64,000 nt of DNA from Flammeovirga aprica JL-4 (GTDB lineage Bacteria; Bacteroidota; Bacteroidia; Cytophagales; Flammeovirgaceae). Below, piece by piece: positions 56,319-63,929 of the stretch. The notes under the pieces are model-generated. The model was not told the DNA's origin and did not search any database. It was given only the letters and a program-made list of their open reading frames with translations. A program made the translations under genes and the position numbers. Position 1 is the stretch's first letter, and each line of letters opens with the position of its first letter. Location: NCBI RefSeq assembly GCF_012844305.1, contig NZ_JABANE010000019.1:35430-99429 (forward strand), in the 5' to 3' direction.

Positions 56319-56459
56319 GTTTGTAGGTTTTAGTTTTGAATCTTAATATTTATACGTAATAAATACACTTTAAGATTCATTTTTAAGTCTATTTCACAAG
56401 AAAAGCCAATAGTTGTGAATCAGAAGGCAGGAACAAAAAGGAAATCAATACATTGTTTG

Positions 56460-56467
56460 TATCTTTG
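56460..56467 (+). promoter_or_regulatory. -7 box of trmD
   Basis: TATCTTTG is a perfect TAnnTTTG match, 45 bp before the trmD start. Confidence 0.45.
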
Positions 56468-56512
56468 CTTTTCAAATTTATATAGATTTTCAACTCAATC
56501 GTTGCCATTAAA

Positions 56513-57244
56513 ATGCGTATTGACATCATTTCTTGTGTGCCAAAATTATTGGACAGTCCATTTTCACACTCTATCCTCCAAAGAGCCAATGACAAAGCAC
56601 TTTCTGAAGTACATGTTCATGACTTAAGAGAGTATAAAGTGAACAAGCACGGTCATATTGATGATTATGCCTATGGACATGGTGCCGGAATGGTATTAAT
56701 GGCTGACCCTATTTTCAACTGTATTGAGGATCTTAAAAAAGAAAGAGACTATCAGGAAGTTATTTATATGACACCTGACGGTGAGGTTTTTGATCAGCAG
56801 ATTGCCAATCATCTTTCTATCAGCTGTGAAAATATTATCATCCTCTGCGGTCATTATAAAGGTATTGATCAAAGAGTCAGAGATGAAGTCATCACTAGAG
56901 AGATTTCTATTGGTGATTTTGTACTTTCGGGTGGAGAATTAGCGGCGGCTGTGGTTGCTGATGCTATTATTCGTTTGATTCCGGGTGTACTTGGTGATGA
57001 AACATCTGCTTTAACAGACTCTTTCCAGGATGGCCTTTTGGCTCCTCCTGTATATACTAGACCAAGAGAATGGAAAGGACAAGAAGTACCTGATATTTTA
57101 CTTTCTGGTCATGAATCAAAAATCGATGAGTGGCGATTGGAACAGTCAATGGAACGCACCAAGGAAAGACGTCCTGATTTATGGGAAAAGTATTTGGATG
57201 CTCATCCTGAAGTGAAGACGAAACCGAAGAAAAAAAAGAAATAA
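56513..57244 (+). CDS. trmD: tRNA (guanine-N1)-methyltransferase TrmD
   Basis: SAM-dependent enzyme making m1G37, which prevents frameshifting. The 243 residues carry the SPOUT trefoil-knot motifs IILCGHYKGIDQRV, EISIGDFVLSGGELAA and VYTRPREWKG, and start MRIDIISCVPKLL. The last 15 residues are Lys-rich. The gene is single, not in the rpsP-rimM-trmD-rplS cluster of many bacteria, and ends at a strong terminator. Confidence 0.96.
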   Translation: MRIDIISCVPKLLDSPFSHSILQRANDKALSEVHVHDLREYKVNKHGHIDDYAYGHGAGMVLMADPIFNCIEDLKKERDYQEVIYMTPDGEVFDQQIANHLSISCENIIILCGHYKGIDQRVRDEVITREISIGDFVLSGGELAAAVVADAIIRLIPGVLGDETSALTDSFQDGLLAPPVYTRPREWKGQEVPDILLSGHESKIDEWRLEQSMERTKERRPDLWEKYLDAHPEVKTKPKKKKK

Positions 57245-57251
57245 AAATAAA

Positions 57252-57295
57252 CCCCTTCTTTTAATGCAATAGCACATAAAGGAAGGGGATTTTTT
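57252..57295 (+). terminator. Terminator of trmD
   Basis: CCCCTT (57252-57257) pairs with AAGGGG (57283-57288), with inner TTTA/TAAA pairing and seven T afterwards. Confidence 0.8.
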
Positions 57296-57309
57296 TGACT
57301 CAATAATGC

Positions 57310-57972
57310 TTACAAATGTAAATCAATCGAAGCTCCAATTTCTATAAAATCAGCGTTTACTGCATCGCCAATATTATTTGAGGGACCAGATGCTACTGTT
57401 GTAGAATTGCTATTGTATCTTAGATAAGGAATCAACTTAAACTTTTTTGTAAAGTGAATAGGTACACCGAAGTCAATATAAAACCCTAAGCTAGACTCAA
57501 AGCTAGTGGAACCGTAATCTGTATTATTTTCAGTGACACTATACTCTCCAGGAATTTCGTAAAGAAGACCTCCACCTATTCTGAAACCTTTTACTTTTGC
57601 ACTTTGATTCGTGATCACTTCATACTGTGCTCCTCCTCTAAAAAGTGTTCTGCCAAAAAAAGAAGAGTTGACATTATTACCAGAATAAGATGAAGTTGTA
57701 GCGTTGTACTGCAATTGTATTGCATACCCAATGTTAGCTAACACAGAAAGGTTATTATTCAAATAGTAACCTAGCCCCACTTCGAAGCCAAAACCACTTC
57801 CGTAACTTGCAGTGGAGTTTCCAGGTACTTCCACACTTCCCAAACCAATACCAAGATTAATTTTACCGTTTAGAAAAAATGGTGAATCAAAATTTGTGGT
57901 TGACTGAGCATTGACCGTCAGATTACACAATCCTAAGACTAGAATTGAAAAAATAAGCTTGCTAAAATTCAT
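57310..57972 (-). CDS. Outer-membrane beta-barrel protein, unknown function
   Basis: A 220-residue exported barrel protein: signal peptide (about 1-22, ending VNAQ), then amphipathic strands (KINLGIGLGSVEVPG, FGFEVGLGYYLNNNLSVLANIGYAIQL, LGFYIDFGVPIHFTKKFKLIPYLRYN, FIEIGASIDLHL). It looks like an eight-stranded OmpA/OmpW-type porin-like protein. It is not closely similar to the barrel protein at 3414-4010. Confidence 0.7.
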   Translation of the reverse strand: MNFSKLIFSILVLGLCNLTVNAQSTTNFDSPFFLNGKINLGIGLGSVEVPGNSTASYGSGFGFEVGLGYYLNNNLSVLANIGYAIQLQYNATTSSYSGNNVNSSFFGRTLFRGGAQYEVITNQSAKVKGFRIGGGLLYEIPGEYSVTENNTDYGSTSFESSLGFYIDFGVPIHFTKKFKLIPYLRYNSNSTTVASGPSNNIGDAVNADFIEIGASIDLHL

Positions 57973-58006
57973 GATTTCAGTTTTTAAAAAAAATAAATAG
58001 TCAGTT

Positions 58007-58014
58007 CAAAGATA
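58007..58014 (-). promoter_or_regulatory. -7 box of the barrel protein gene
   Basis: TATCTTTG on the minus strand, perfect TAnnTTTG, 35 bp before the start at 57972. A MITE-like end begins 7 bp further upstream. Confidence 0.4.
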
Positions 58015-58020
58015 ATAGTA

Positions 58021-58087
58021 AGTACTAAGACATAAAAAAACACTTATAATTTATTGCTAAACTATAAGTGTTTTATGTTTTGAGTGA
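58021..58087. terminator. ilvE terminator inside a short MITE-like repeat
   Basis: AAACACTTATA (58038-58048) pairs with TATAAGTGTTT (58063-58073). The hairpin is framed by AGTACTAAGACATAAAA after a TA (58019-58020), which matches the window's shared terminal repeat, and a diverged inverted partner TTTTATGTTTTGAGT. Confidence 0.6.
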
Positions 58088-58115
58088 ATTTATACTATTC
58101 TTAGAATTCTAAAAA

Positions 58116-59192
58116 CTAGATTTTGTAAGTCCACCCTCTTGTATCTTCAATTTCTCCTTTCTGAATACCTTGGAACTTATCTTTCAACTCTTGAGCGAAA
58201 GTATAATCTGCTGGCAATTCATAATCAATTCCCTCATCGGCAATTGAAGCAAAAGGAGCAATCGTAACTGCTGTACCAATACCGAAAGCACCGTTTAATC
58301 TGCCTTCCTTGATCGCTGTGATCACTTCCTCTACAGAAATATGACGCTCTTCTACTTTCTTACCCATTTCTTCTAGTAATTCAATTACAGTTAAACGAGT
58401 GATAGAACGTAGGATTGTGTCCTCTACAGGAATAGTAGGTGAAGTCACGAATGTACCGTCGATATCGAACATTACATTCATAGTACCTGATTCCTCAATA
58501 TATTTACGCTCTTTAGCGTCTGTATACAATAACTGGTCGTATCCTTGCTCTGCCGCTAATTTTGCTGGAAGTAAAGAAGCTGCGTAGTTACCTGCCACTT
58601 TTGCGAAACCTGTTCCGCCTGGAGCCGTTCTTGCAAACTCTTTCTCCACTTTAAGTCTTAGCGCTTTAGAATAATATTTCCCTGCTGGAGCTGTGATGAT
58701 TGCAAACGTATATGTTTCTGATGGACGCATTCCTAAAAATGAATCTGTTGCAAACATAAATGGACGGATATAAAGTGAACTGTCCGGAGTATTCGGCACC
58801 CACTCTCTGTCAATCTCTAAAAGCGTATGTAAACCTTCCATAAAGATTTCTTCTGGAATCGTTGGCATACAGATTCTTTCTGCAGAGACGTTTAATCTTT
58901 TAGCGTTTTCCTCTGGACGAAAGACTAATACTTCCTCAGCGTTTTGTGCGTTTCTAAAAGCTTTTAATCCTTCAAATATAGACTGCCCATAATGCAATGA
59001 CGACGTTGCAGGACTTAATTGAAATGAATCGTAAGGGACGACTCTTAAGTCTTGCCATTTACCATCGCGATAGTCAGCTACAAACATGTGGTCAGACATA
59101 GTCTTTCCAAATGGTATATTATTGAAATCAACTGTACTTAAACGTGAGTTCTCAGTCTTCTCAATTCTGATGTCTAGTGTCAAATCCTTCAT
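58116..59192 (-). CDS. ilvE: Branched-chain amino acid aminotransferase
   Basis: PLP enzyme for the last step of valine, leucine and isoleucine synthesis and the first of their breakdown. The 358 residues match the long class IV type: HYGQSIFEGLKAFR, YIRPFMFATD, catalytic Lys in GGTGFAKVAGNYA (about 199), EESGTMNVMFDI and GTAVTIAPFASI. It is divergent from the CorC-type gene. Confidence 0.95.
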   Translation of the reverse strand: MKDLTLDIRIEKTENSRLSTVDFNNIPFGKTMSDHMFVADYRDGKWQDLRVVPYDSFQLSPATSSLHYGQSIFEGLKAFRNAQNAEEVLVFRPEENAKRLNVSAERICMPTIPEEIFMEGLHTLLEIDREWVPNTPDSSLYIRPFMFATDSFLGMRPSETYTFAIITAPAGKYYSKALRLKVEKEFARTAPGGTGFAKVAGNYAASLLPAKLAAEQGYDQLLYTDAKERKYIEESGTMNVMFDIDGTFVTSPTIPVEDTILRSITRLTVIELLEEMGKKVEERHISVEEVITAIKEGRLNGAFGIGTAVTIAPFASIADEGIDYELPADYTFAQELKDKFQGIQKGEIEDTRGWTYKI

Positions 59193-59244
59193 AATACTGA
59201 ACTAACAATTTTTTGCGATGTGAAAAATGTGCCATAAATATAGA

Positions 59245-59252
59245 TAGATTTG
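59245..59252 (+). promoter_or_regulatory. -7 box of the CorC-type gene
   Basis: TAGATTTG, perfect TAnnTTTG, about 80 bp before the start at 59333. Confidence 0.4.
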
Positions 59253-59332
59253 TACTATTGTGAGTTATTATTTCGAAAATTGTACGACTCTTAAGGAGAT
59301 TTTTTGATATTTGTTAAAAATTTCGGAGAAAA

Positions 59333-60655
59333 ATGAATGAAAACATAATTTACATCGGTTTATGTCTTTTATTTTCTGCTTTCTTTTCCGCCACTGAAAT
59401 TGCTTTTGTTTCGGCGAATAGACTGCATATTGAAGTACAAAGACAGAAGGACTCTTTTACGGGCAGACTGATTGATAAATTTTTTGAAAATAAATCTACT
59501 TTTATTACCACTATTCTGATTGGCAATACTTCCGCACTGGTAATGTATGGTGTGTTTGTATCCAATGTTTTAGACCCTGTTTTACAGCTCTTTTTTAAGA
59601 ATAATTTTCCTACTTTGGATGCAGGATCTATTGAAGTGGGTGTATTGATTTCTCAAACGATTGTATCAACGGTTGTGGTATTGATCACGGCTGAGTTTTT
59701 GCCTAAAAGTTTGACAATGCTCAACCCTGATTTATTCTTGAATATTGCGGCGCCGCCGATGAACATTATCTATACTGGCCTCTACCCTGTTACTTGGGCT
59801 GTGGAGAAACTTTCACAGTTCTCTATCAAACATTTGATGGGCATTAAGATGGAAGAACAAGAAACACCTTTCAATTTGACAGATTTAAGTCAATATATCA
59901 ATGATATAGAAGTGGCCTCTCTAGACGATGATGATCCAGATAGTGAAAGTATAGATAAGAAGTATTTTGAAAATGCTTTACAGTTCAAAGAAGCTAAAGC
60001 AAGGGACGTAATGATTCCGCGTAAGGAAATTGTAGCTTTGGACATTGAAGAGGATATTGAGGCACTTAAAACACTTTTTATTGAAAGCGGTCACTCCAAG
60101 ATTCCTATTTACAGAGATGATTTGGATGATATCGTTGGGTATTGTCATGCAAGACAGCTTTACAAGAAACCACAAACCATACAGGAAATTATCCGTGAGA
60201 TGCCTTCAAAGCCTGAAACTGCAGCCGCAGATGAAATGATGGCCTATATGATGTCAGAACAGAAGAGTATGGTCTGGATTATTGATGAGTATGGAGGTAC
60301 AGCAGGTATTGCTACGCTTGAAGATATTACGGAAGAGATTGTAGGTGAAATTGAAGATGAGCATGATGAAGATGACCTTCCTTTCTTCAAAGAAGATGAA
60401 CATACTTACTTGCTTACCGCAAGACATGAAGTCGATACGTTAAATGAAAAACACAATTGGAATATCGATGAGGAAGGAGAATTTGATACTTTAGGTGGCT
60501 TTATTCTTTATCACCATAGAAATATCCCTCAAGTGGACGAGGAGATTGAAGTGGATAATATGAATTTCAAAATTGTAACCATGGATGGTGCTAGAATAGA
60601 CATGGTGAGATTACACTTTAAACAAGAAGAAGAAGATCAAAATGAGGAAGGTTAA
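59333..60655 (+). CDS. CNNM/CorC-family membrane protein with CBS domains
   Basis: A 440-residue inner-membrane protein: DUF21/CNNM transmembrane domain (about 1-190, starting LLFSAFFSATEIAFVSANR), two CBS domains (about 215-335, DVMIPRKEIVALDIEED and MVWIIDEYGGTAGIATLED) and a C-terminal CorC/HlyC domain (about 350-430). Family members transport or regulate Mg2+ and other divalent cations. In gliding Bacteroidota the related GldE has the same architecture, so GldE is an alternative label; no other gld genes are nearby to decide. Confidence 0.85.
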   Translation: MNENIIYIGLCLLFSAFFSATEIAFVSANRLHIEVQRQKDSFTGRLIDKFFENKSTFITTILIGNTSALVMYGVFVSNVLDPVLQLFFKNNFPTLDAGSIEVGVLISQTIVSTVVVLITAEFLPKSLTMLNPDLFLNIAAPPMNIIYTGLYPVTWAVEKLSQFSIKHLMGIKMEEQETPFNLTDLSQYINDIEVASLDDDDPDSESIDKKYFENALQFKEAKARDVMIPRKEIVALDIEEDIEALKTLFIESGHSKIPIYRDDLDDIVGYCHARQLYKKPQTIQEIIREMPSKPETAAADEMMAYMMSEQKSMVWIIDEYGGTAGIATLEDITEEIVGEIEDEHDEDDLPFFKEDEHTYLLTARHEVDTLNEKHNWNIDEEGEFDTLGGFILYHHRNIPQVDEEIEVDNMNFKIVTMDGARIDMVRLHFKQEEEDQNEEG

Positions 60656-60742
60656 ATTATTCTAACTTATTTTTACATATTTTTCACACTAGTTAATGGT
60701 TTTAAATATAAAAGATATATAATTGTATTATACAAAATAAGA

Positions 60743-60785
60743 AAACCTTTCCACACAAGCTCTCTCAAACTTTGTGGAAAGGTTT
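60743..60785. terminator. Bidirectional terminator
   Basis: AAACCTTTCCACA (60743-60755) pairs with TGTGGAAAGGTTT (60773-60785) between convergent genes. Confidence 0.85.
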
Positions 60786-60813
60786 CTTTTTTAAAATTCA
60801 GCCTATCTATGAC

Positions 60814-61311
60814 TTATAATGCCGCGATAGCTGCTTCGTAGTTTGGCTCGTCTACAGTCTCAGCTACTTGCTCAGTGTAGGCTACTTTACCTTCTTCGTC
60901 AATTACAACAATACATCTTGAGCATAATCCTGTAAGTGGACCGTCGATGATTTTTAAACCGTAAGCATCTTCAAAAGAAGTATCTCTGAATGATGAACCT
61001 GTGATTACATCTTCGATTCCTTCAGCACCGCAAAAACGGCCAAATGCAAATGGTAAATCTTTAGAAACACAAACTACAACTGTGTTGTCTAATGATGATG
61101 CTTTTTCATTGAAAGTTCTTGTAGATGTTGCACATGTACCTGTATCAACACTTGGGTAGATGTTTAGAATTACTTTTTTCCCTTTCAACTCTTCCAGAGT
61201 TACTTCTGAAAGGTCTGATTTAACTAATGTAAAAGCGGGAGCTGCTGAACCTACTGCTGGTAGTTCTCCTGAAGTATGAAAAGGATTTCCTTTTAAAGTA
61301 ATTTCTGCCAT
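60814..61311 (-). CDS. tpx: Thiol peroxidase (atypical 2-Cys peroxiredoxin)
   Basis: Reduces peroxides using thioredoxin. From MAEITLKGN (61311) it has 165 residues, close to E. coli Tpx. Peroxidatic Cys60 is in DTGTCATSTR and resolving Cys94 in FGRFCGAEG, the same spacing as in E. coli. There are three further cysteines: Cys81 and a pair in GLCSRCIVV, where E. coli has none in the latter segment. The upstream ATG at 61359 would add 16 unconserved residues. It converges with the CorC-type gene. Confidence 0.93.
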   Translation of the reverse strand: MAEITLKGNPFHTSGELPAVGSAAPAFTLVKSDLSEVTLEELKGKKVILNIYPSVDTGTCATSTRTFNEKASSLDNTVVVCVSKDLPFAFGRFCGAEGIEDVITGSSFRDTSFEDAYGLKIIDGPLTGLCSRCIVVIDEEGKVAYTEQVAETVDEPNYEAAIAAL

Positions 61312-61402
61312 TTTTTTAGCATTTAAAAGTTTGTAATAAATTCGTTTTTGAGAGCACATTTGAAATACACACCAAACTGGAAATTGTTTTTAAAATATGC
61401 TT

Positions 61403-61410
61403 TAAATTTG
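61403..61410 (+). promoter_or_regulatory. -7 box of the HD hydrolase gene
   Basis: TAAATTTG, perfect TAnnTTTG, with TTG at 61384-61386 upstream; 52 bp before the ATG at 61463. Confidence 0.5.
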
Positions 61411-61462
61411 CGAGTCCGTTTGAAAAAACGTAAACATCCACAATTTAACAGTTCCATTGAAA

Positions 61463-62122
61463 ATGAATTCACATCAGATAGAAATAGTTGAAAAAACAGC
61501 CCAATTTATTCAAAAAAAGTTTGAAGGGGAAGGTACAGGTCATGATTGGCACCATATCTATAGAGTTTGGAAATCGGCGGAAAACATTGCGAAAACGGAA
61601 GATTGTGATCCTTATATTGTTTCGCTCAGTGCTTTACTTCATGATATTGCGGACCATAAATTTTATGATGGTGATTTGATGGAAGGAAGTCGACAAACAA
61701 AAACTTGGCTGAAAGAAATTGGGGCAGATGATGATACCATTGAAAAGGTAGCGGATATTGTTAGCAGAGTTTCTTTTAAAGGAGCAAATGTTAAAGATGA
61801 TATGCCAAGTATTGAAGGACAAGTAGTTCAAGATGCAGACCGATTAGATGCAATTGGAGCCATAGGGATTGCTAGAGCTTTTGCTTATGGAGGTAATAAA
61901 AATAGATCGCTTTATGACCCTTCTGAAAAATATGAAATGCACGAGAGTTTTGATGCTTACCATAAAAGTGAATCTTCTACAATTGCTCATTTTTATGAGA
62001 AACTTCTTCTGTTAAAAGACCGTATTCATACTGCTACAGCTAAAAAAATTGCTGAAGAAAGACATCAATACATGGAAACTTTCCTAGAACAGTTTTACGG
62101 AGAGTGGGAAGGAAAGAGATAG
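61463..62122 (+). CDS. HD-domain metal-dependent phosphohydrolase
   Basis: A 219-residue single-domain HD hydrolase of the YedJ/YpgQ type. Metal-binding residues are in GHDWHHIYRVW (about 26-36), LLHDIADHKF (HD pair, about 63-72) and VVQDADRLDAIGAIGIAR (about 122-139). Related enzymes act on nucleotides; substrate here unknown. The ATG at 61463 is preferred; a TTG two codons earlier is possible. Confidence 0.88.
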   Translation: MNSHQIEIVEKTAQFIQKKFEGEGTGHDWHHIYRVWKSAENIAKTEDCDPYIVSLSALLHDIADHKFYDGDLMEGSRQTKTWLKEIGADDDTIEKVADIVSRVSFKGANVKDDMPSIEGQVVQDADRLDAIGAIGIARAFAYGGNKNRSLYDPSEKYEMHESFDAYHKSESSTIAHFYEKLLLLKDRIHTATAKKIAEERHQYMETFLEQFYGEWEGKR

Positions 62123-62177
62123 GAATTAAGAATGATGAGGGAAGAGGTGTATGTACTTCCCTCTTTTTTTTAAAATA

Positions 62178-62201
62178 AAAACATACCACTTGGAATGTTT
62201 T
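62178..62201. promoter_or_regulatory. Operator candidate for the TetR-family regulator
   Basis: Imperfect palindrome AAAACATaCCAcTTGGaATGTTTT (20 of 24 positions symmetric) overlapping the -33 region of the regulator's promoter. Position and size fit autorepression by a TetR dimer. Confidence 0.55.
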
Positions 62202-62220
62202 TATTTTATCTCTATGTTTG
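62190..62220 (+). promoter_or_regulatory. Promoter of the TetR-family gene
   Basis: TTG (62190-62192), 20-bp spacer, TATGTTTG (62213-62220): the best consensus match in the window. The ATG at 62225 lies where transcription should start, so the mRNA may be leaderless. Confidence 0.6.
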
Positions 62221-62224
62221 TAGC

Positions 62225-62833
62225 ATGGAACAGAAATTAAAATCGGAACAAACACAACAACTCATTATCGATACTTCTTTCCAGCTTTTTTATAAAGATG
62301 GGTTTCAATCAACGAGTATCAATCAGATTATGAAAGCCACCTCTCTAACTAAAGGAGCTTTTTATCATCACTTTAAGGATAAAAGAGAAATTGGTGTCGC
62401 TGTCATTAATCAAATTGTATTTGACCGAATTCATAAATATATGATCCTCCCTTTACAGCAGGAAGGTGATGCTATTGAAATCCTTAAGGATATTTTCACG
62501 AAAAAGATCAGGACTTTCACGGATTATGAAAAGGAAAAGGGATGTCCTGCCAACAACCTCATTAATGAGATTGGAAACACTGAAGAGGTCTATCAAAATG
62601 CATTAAGAGACATTATTGATCAATGGACTTCTGCTATTGAAGCTGTGATTGAGCGAGAGAAAAAGAGAGGTACTATTAAAGAAAATACCGACAGTAAAGC
62701 GGTAGGAACATTTCTAGTCAGTGCTTTTGAAGGTGTAAGAGGATTAAGAAAGCTTTATCATGATGACGCTATTCTTGAGCAGTATTTAGTAGGAGTTTCT
62801 ACTTACCTTGATCAATTAAGATATTCCAGTTAA
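62225..62833 (+). CDS. TetR/AcrR-family transcriptional regulator
   Basis: A 202-residue regulator from MEQKLKSEQ (62225). The N-terminal HTH is classic TetR: LIIDTSFQLFYKDGFQSTSINQIMKATSLTKGAFYHHFKDKREI (helices 1-3, residues about 13-56). The C-terminal ligand domain contains GCPANNLINEIGN, similar to the AcrR/NemR-like group that responds to electrophiles or small lipophiles. An in-frame ATG ten codons upstream lies inside the promoter and is unlikely. No efflux or detoxification gene is adjacent except the HAD hydrolase at 63151. Confidence 0.9.
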   Translation: MEQKLKSEQTQQLIIDTSFQLFYKDGFQSTSINQIMKATSLTKGAFYHHFKDKREIGVAVINQIVFDRIHKYMILPLQQEGDAIEILKDIFTKKIRTFTDYEKEKGCPANNLINEIGNTEEVYQNALRDIIDQWTSAIEAVIEREKKRGTIKENTDSKAVGTFLVSAFEGVRGLRKLYHDDAILEQYLVGVSTYLDQLRYSS

Positions 62834-63150
62834 ACCATTTATCTACCCATTCTTTTAACCAATTCAATTTCAATAGGGAAGTGCATCGTAAAGGTGTACT
62901 TCCTACTTTCACTTTAAACACAAAAGCAGAGTGGATAAACAGATTTTAGAAATCAGGAGATTTCTAATGATCTACAGGACACGAATGACGCTTTCGCTTA
63001 ACATTCGCGCCAGTTTACCCTACTACGCTTCCCTAGCGCAAGAGTTAAGCAATAGCGCCTCTTGTGCTTTAAAATCTTTAGAAGTCTCTGACTTCTACTC
63101 AAAAGAGATTCAATTTATTTTCAGAATATTCAACTTAACCTATCATTCAA
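62834..63150. other. Intergenic region made largely of palindromes
   Basis: GGAAGTGCA/TGTACTTCC hairpin (62877-62903) on whose minus strand a GTAG head precedes the stem, then the composite element 62946-63097. Confidence 0.5.
62946..63097. repeat. Composite palindromic repeat (four hairpins)
   Basis: TTAGAAATC-AGGA-GATTTCTAA (62946-62967), CGAATG/CATTCG, GCGCAAGAG/CTCTTGTGC and TAGAAGTC-TCT-GACTTCTA (63079-63097). It is more GC-rich than the surroundings and resembles REP/BIME-type intergenic repeats. Confidence 0.6.
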
Positions 63151-63918
63151 ATGAAAAATCTATTTTTATTTATTCCACTTACTCTATTACTTTTTTCATT
63201 CAACACACCCGAATCGAAAAAGGAATCTCCAAACGTCAAAGTCATCTTTCTTGATGTCAACGAAACAATTTTGGATCTGAACAATATGAAAACTTCAGTG
63301 GCTGAAGCCTTGGGTGGCAGAGAAGATTTACTGGGGCTTTGGTTTTCTAAAATGCTTCACTATTCGCTAGTTGCGACAGATATCAATCGCTATGAGCACT
63401 TTGGTAAAATCGGAACAGCAACATTAATGATGGTCGCTGAAAACAATGACATTCCATTGACGATGGAAGAAGCTAAAAAAGCCATTGTTACGCCATTAAG
63501 GTCACTTCCTCCCCACCCTGATGTGAAAAAAGGTTTAGAGATTTTGAGAAACAAAGGCTACAAGATTATCACCTTTACCAATTCCTCTTATGAGGGTGTA
63601 AAAACACAAATGGCCAATGCTGAATTGACGCCTTACATTGATCAGATGTTGAGTGTGGAAACGATCAAAACGTATAAACCTCATTTGGATAGCTACAAGT
63701 GGGCATTAAAAGAAACAGGCTACAAAGCTGAGGAAGTAATGATGGTTGCTGCTCATGGTTGGGATGTGGCAGGTGCTAAAGAGGCAGGGCTTAATACAGC
63801 TTTTATCAAACGAAAAGGGAAAACACTTTATCCATTAGTAGAGAAACCTGACTATGAGGTGAAGGATCTTATTGAGCTAGCAAATCAATTGGAAGATTTA
63901 TCCAAAAATCAGAAGTAA
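63151..63918 (+). CDS. HAD-family hydrolase (haloacid dehalogenase type II-like) with signal peptide
   Basis: A 255-residue protein with an N-terminal signal (about 1-18, FIPLTLLLFSFNTPESK) and a HAD core: nucleophile motif FLDVNETILDL (about 33-43), TFTNSS (motif II), KTYKPH (Lys of motif III) and AAHGWDVAGAKEAG (motif IV). The order and the HGWD block fit the (S)-2-haloacid dehalogenase group. Export is unusual for this group. The gene ends 11 bp before a group II intron boundary. Confidence 0.85.
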   Translation: MKNLFLFIPLTLLLFSFNTPESKKESPNVKVIFLDVNETILDLNNMKTSVAEALGGREDLLGLWFSKMLHYSLVATDINRYEHFGKIGTATLMMVAENNDIPLTMEEAKKAIVTPLRSLPPHPDVKKGLEILRNKGYKIITFTNSSYEGVKTQMANAELTPYIDQMLSVETIKTYKPHLDSYKWALKETGYKAEEVMMVAAHGWDVAGAKEAGLNTAFIKRKGKTLYPLVEKPDYEVKDLIELANQLEDLSKNQK

Positions 63919-63929
63919 GAATTATTTTA

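Noticed and set aside
62931..63254. 107-codon plus-strand frame before the HAD gene
   Set aside because: It runs through the palindromic repeat and then overlaps the HAD gene in another frame.
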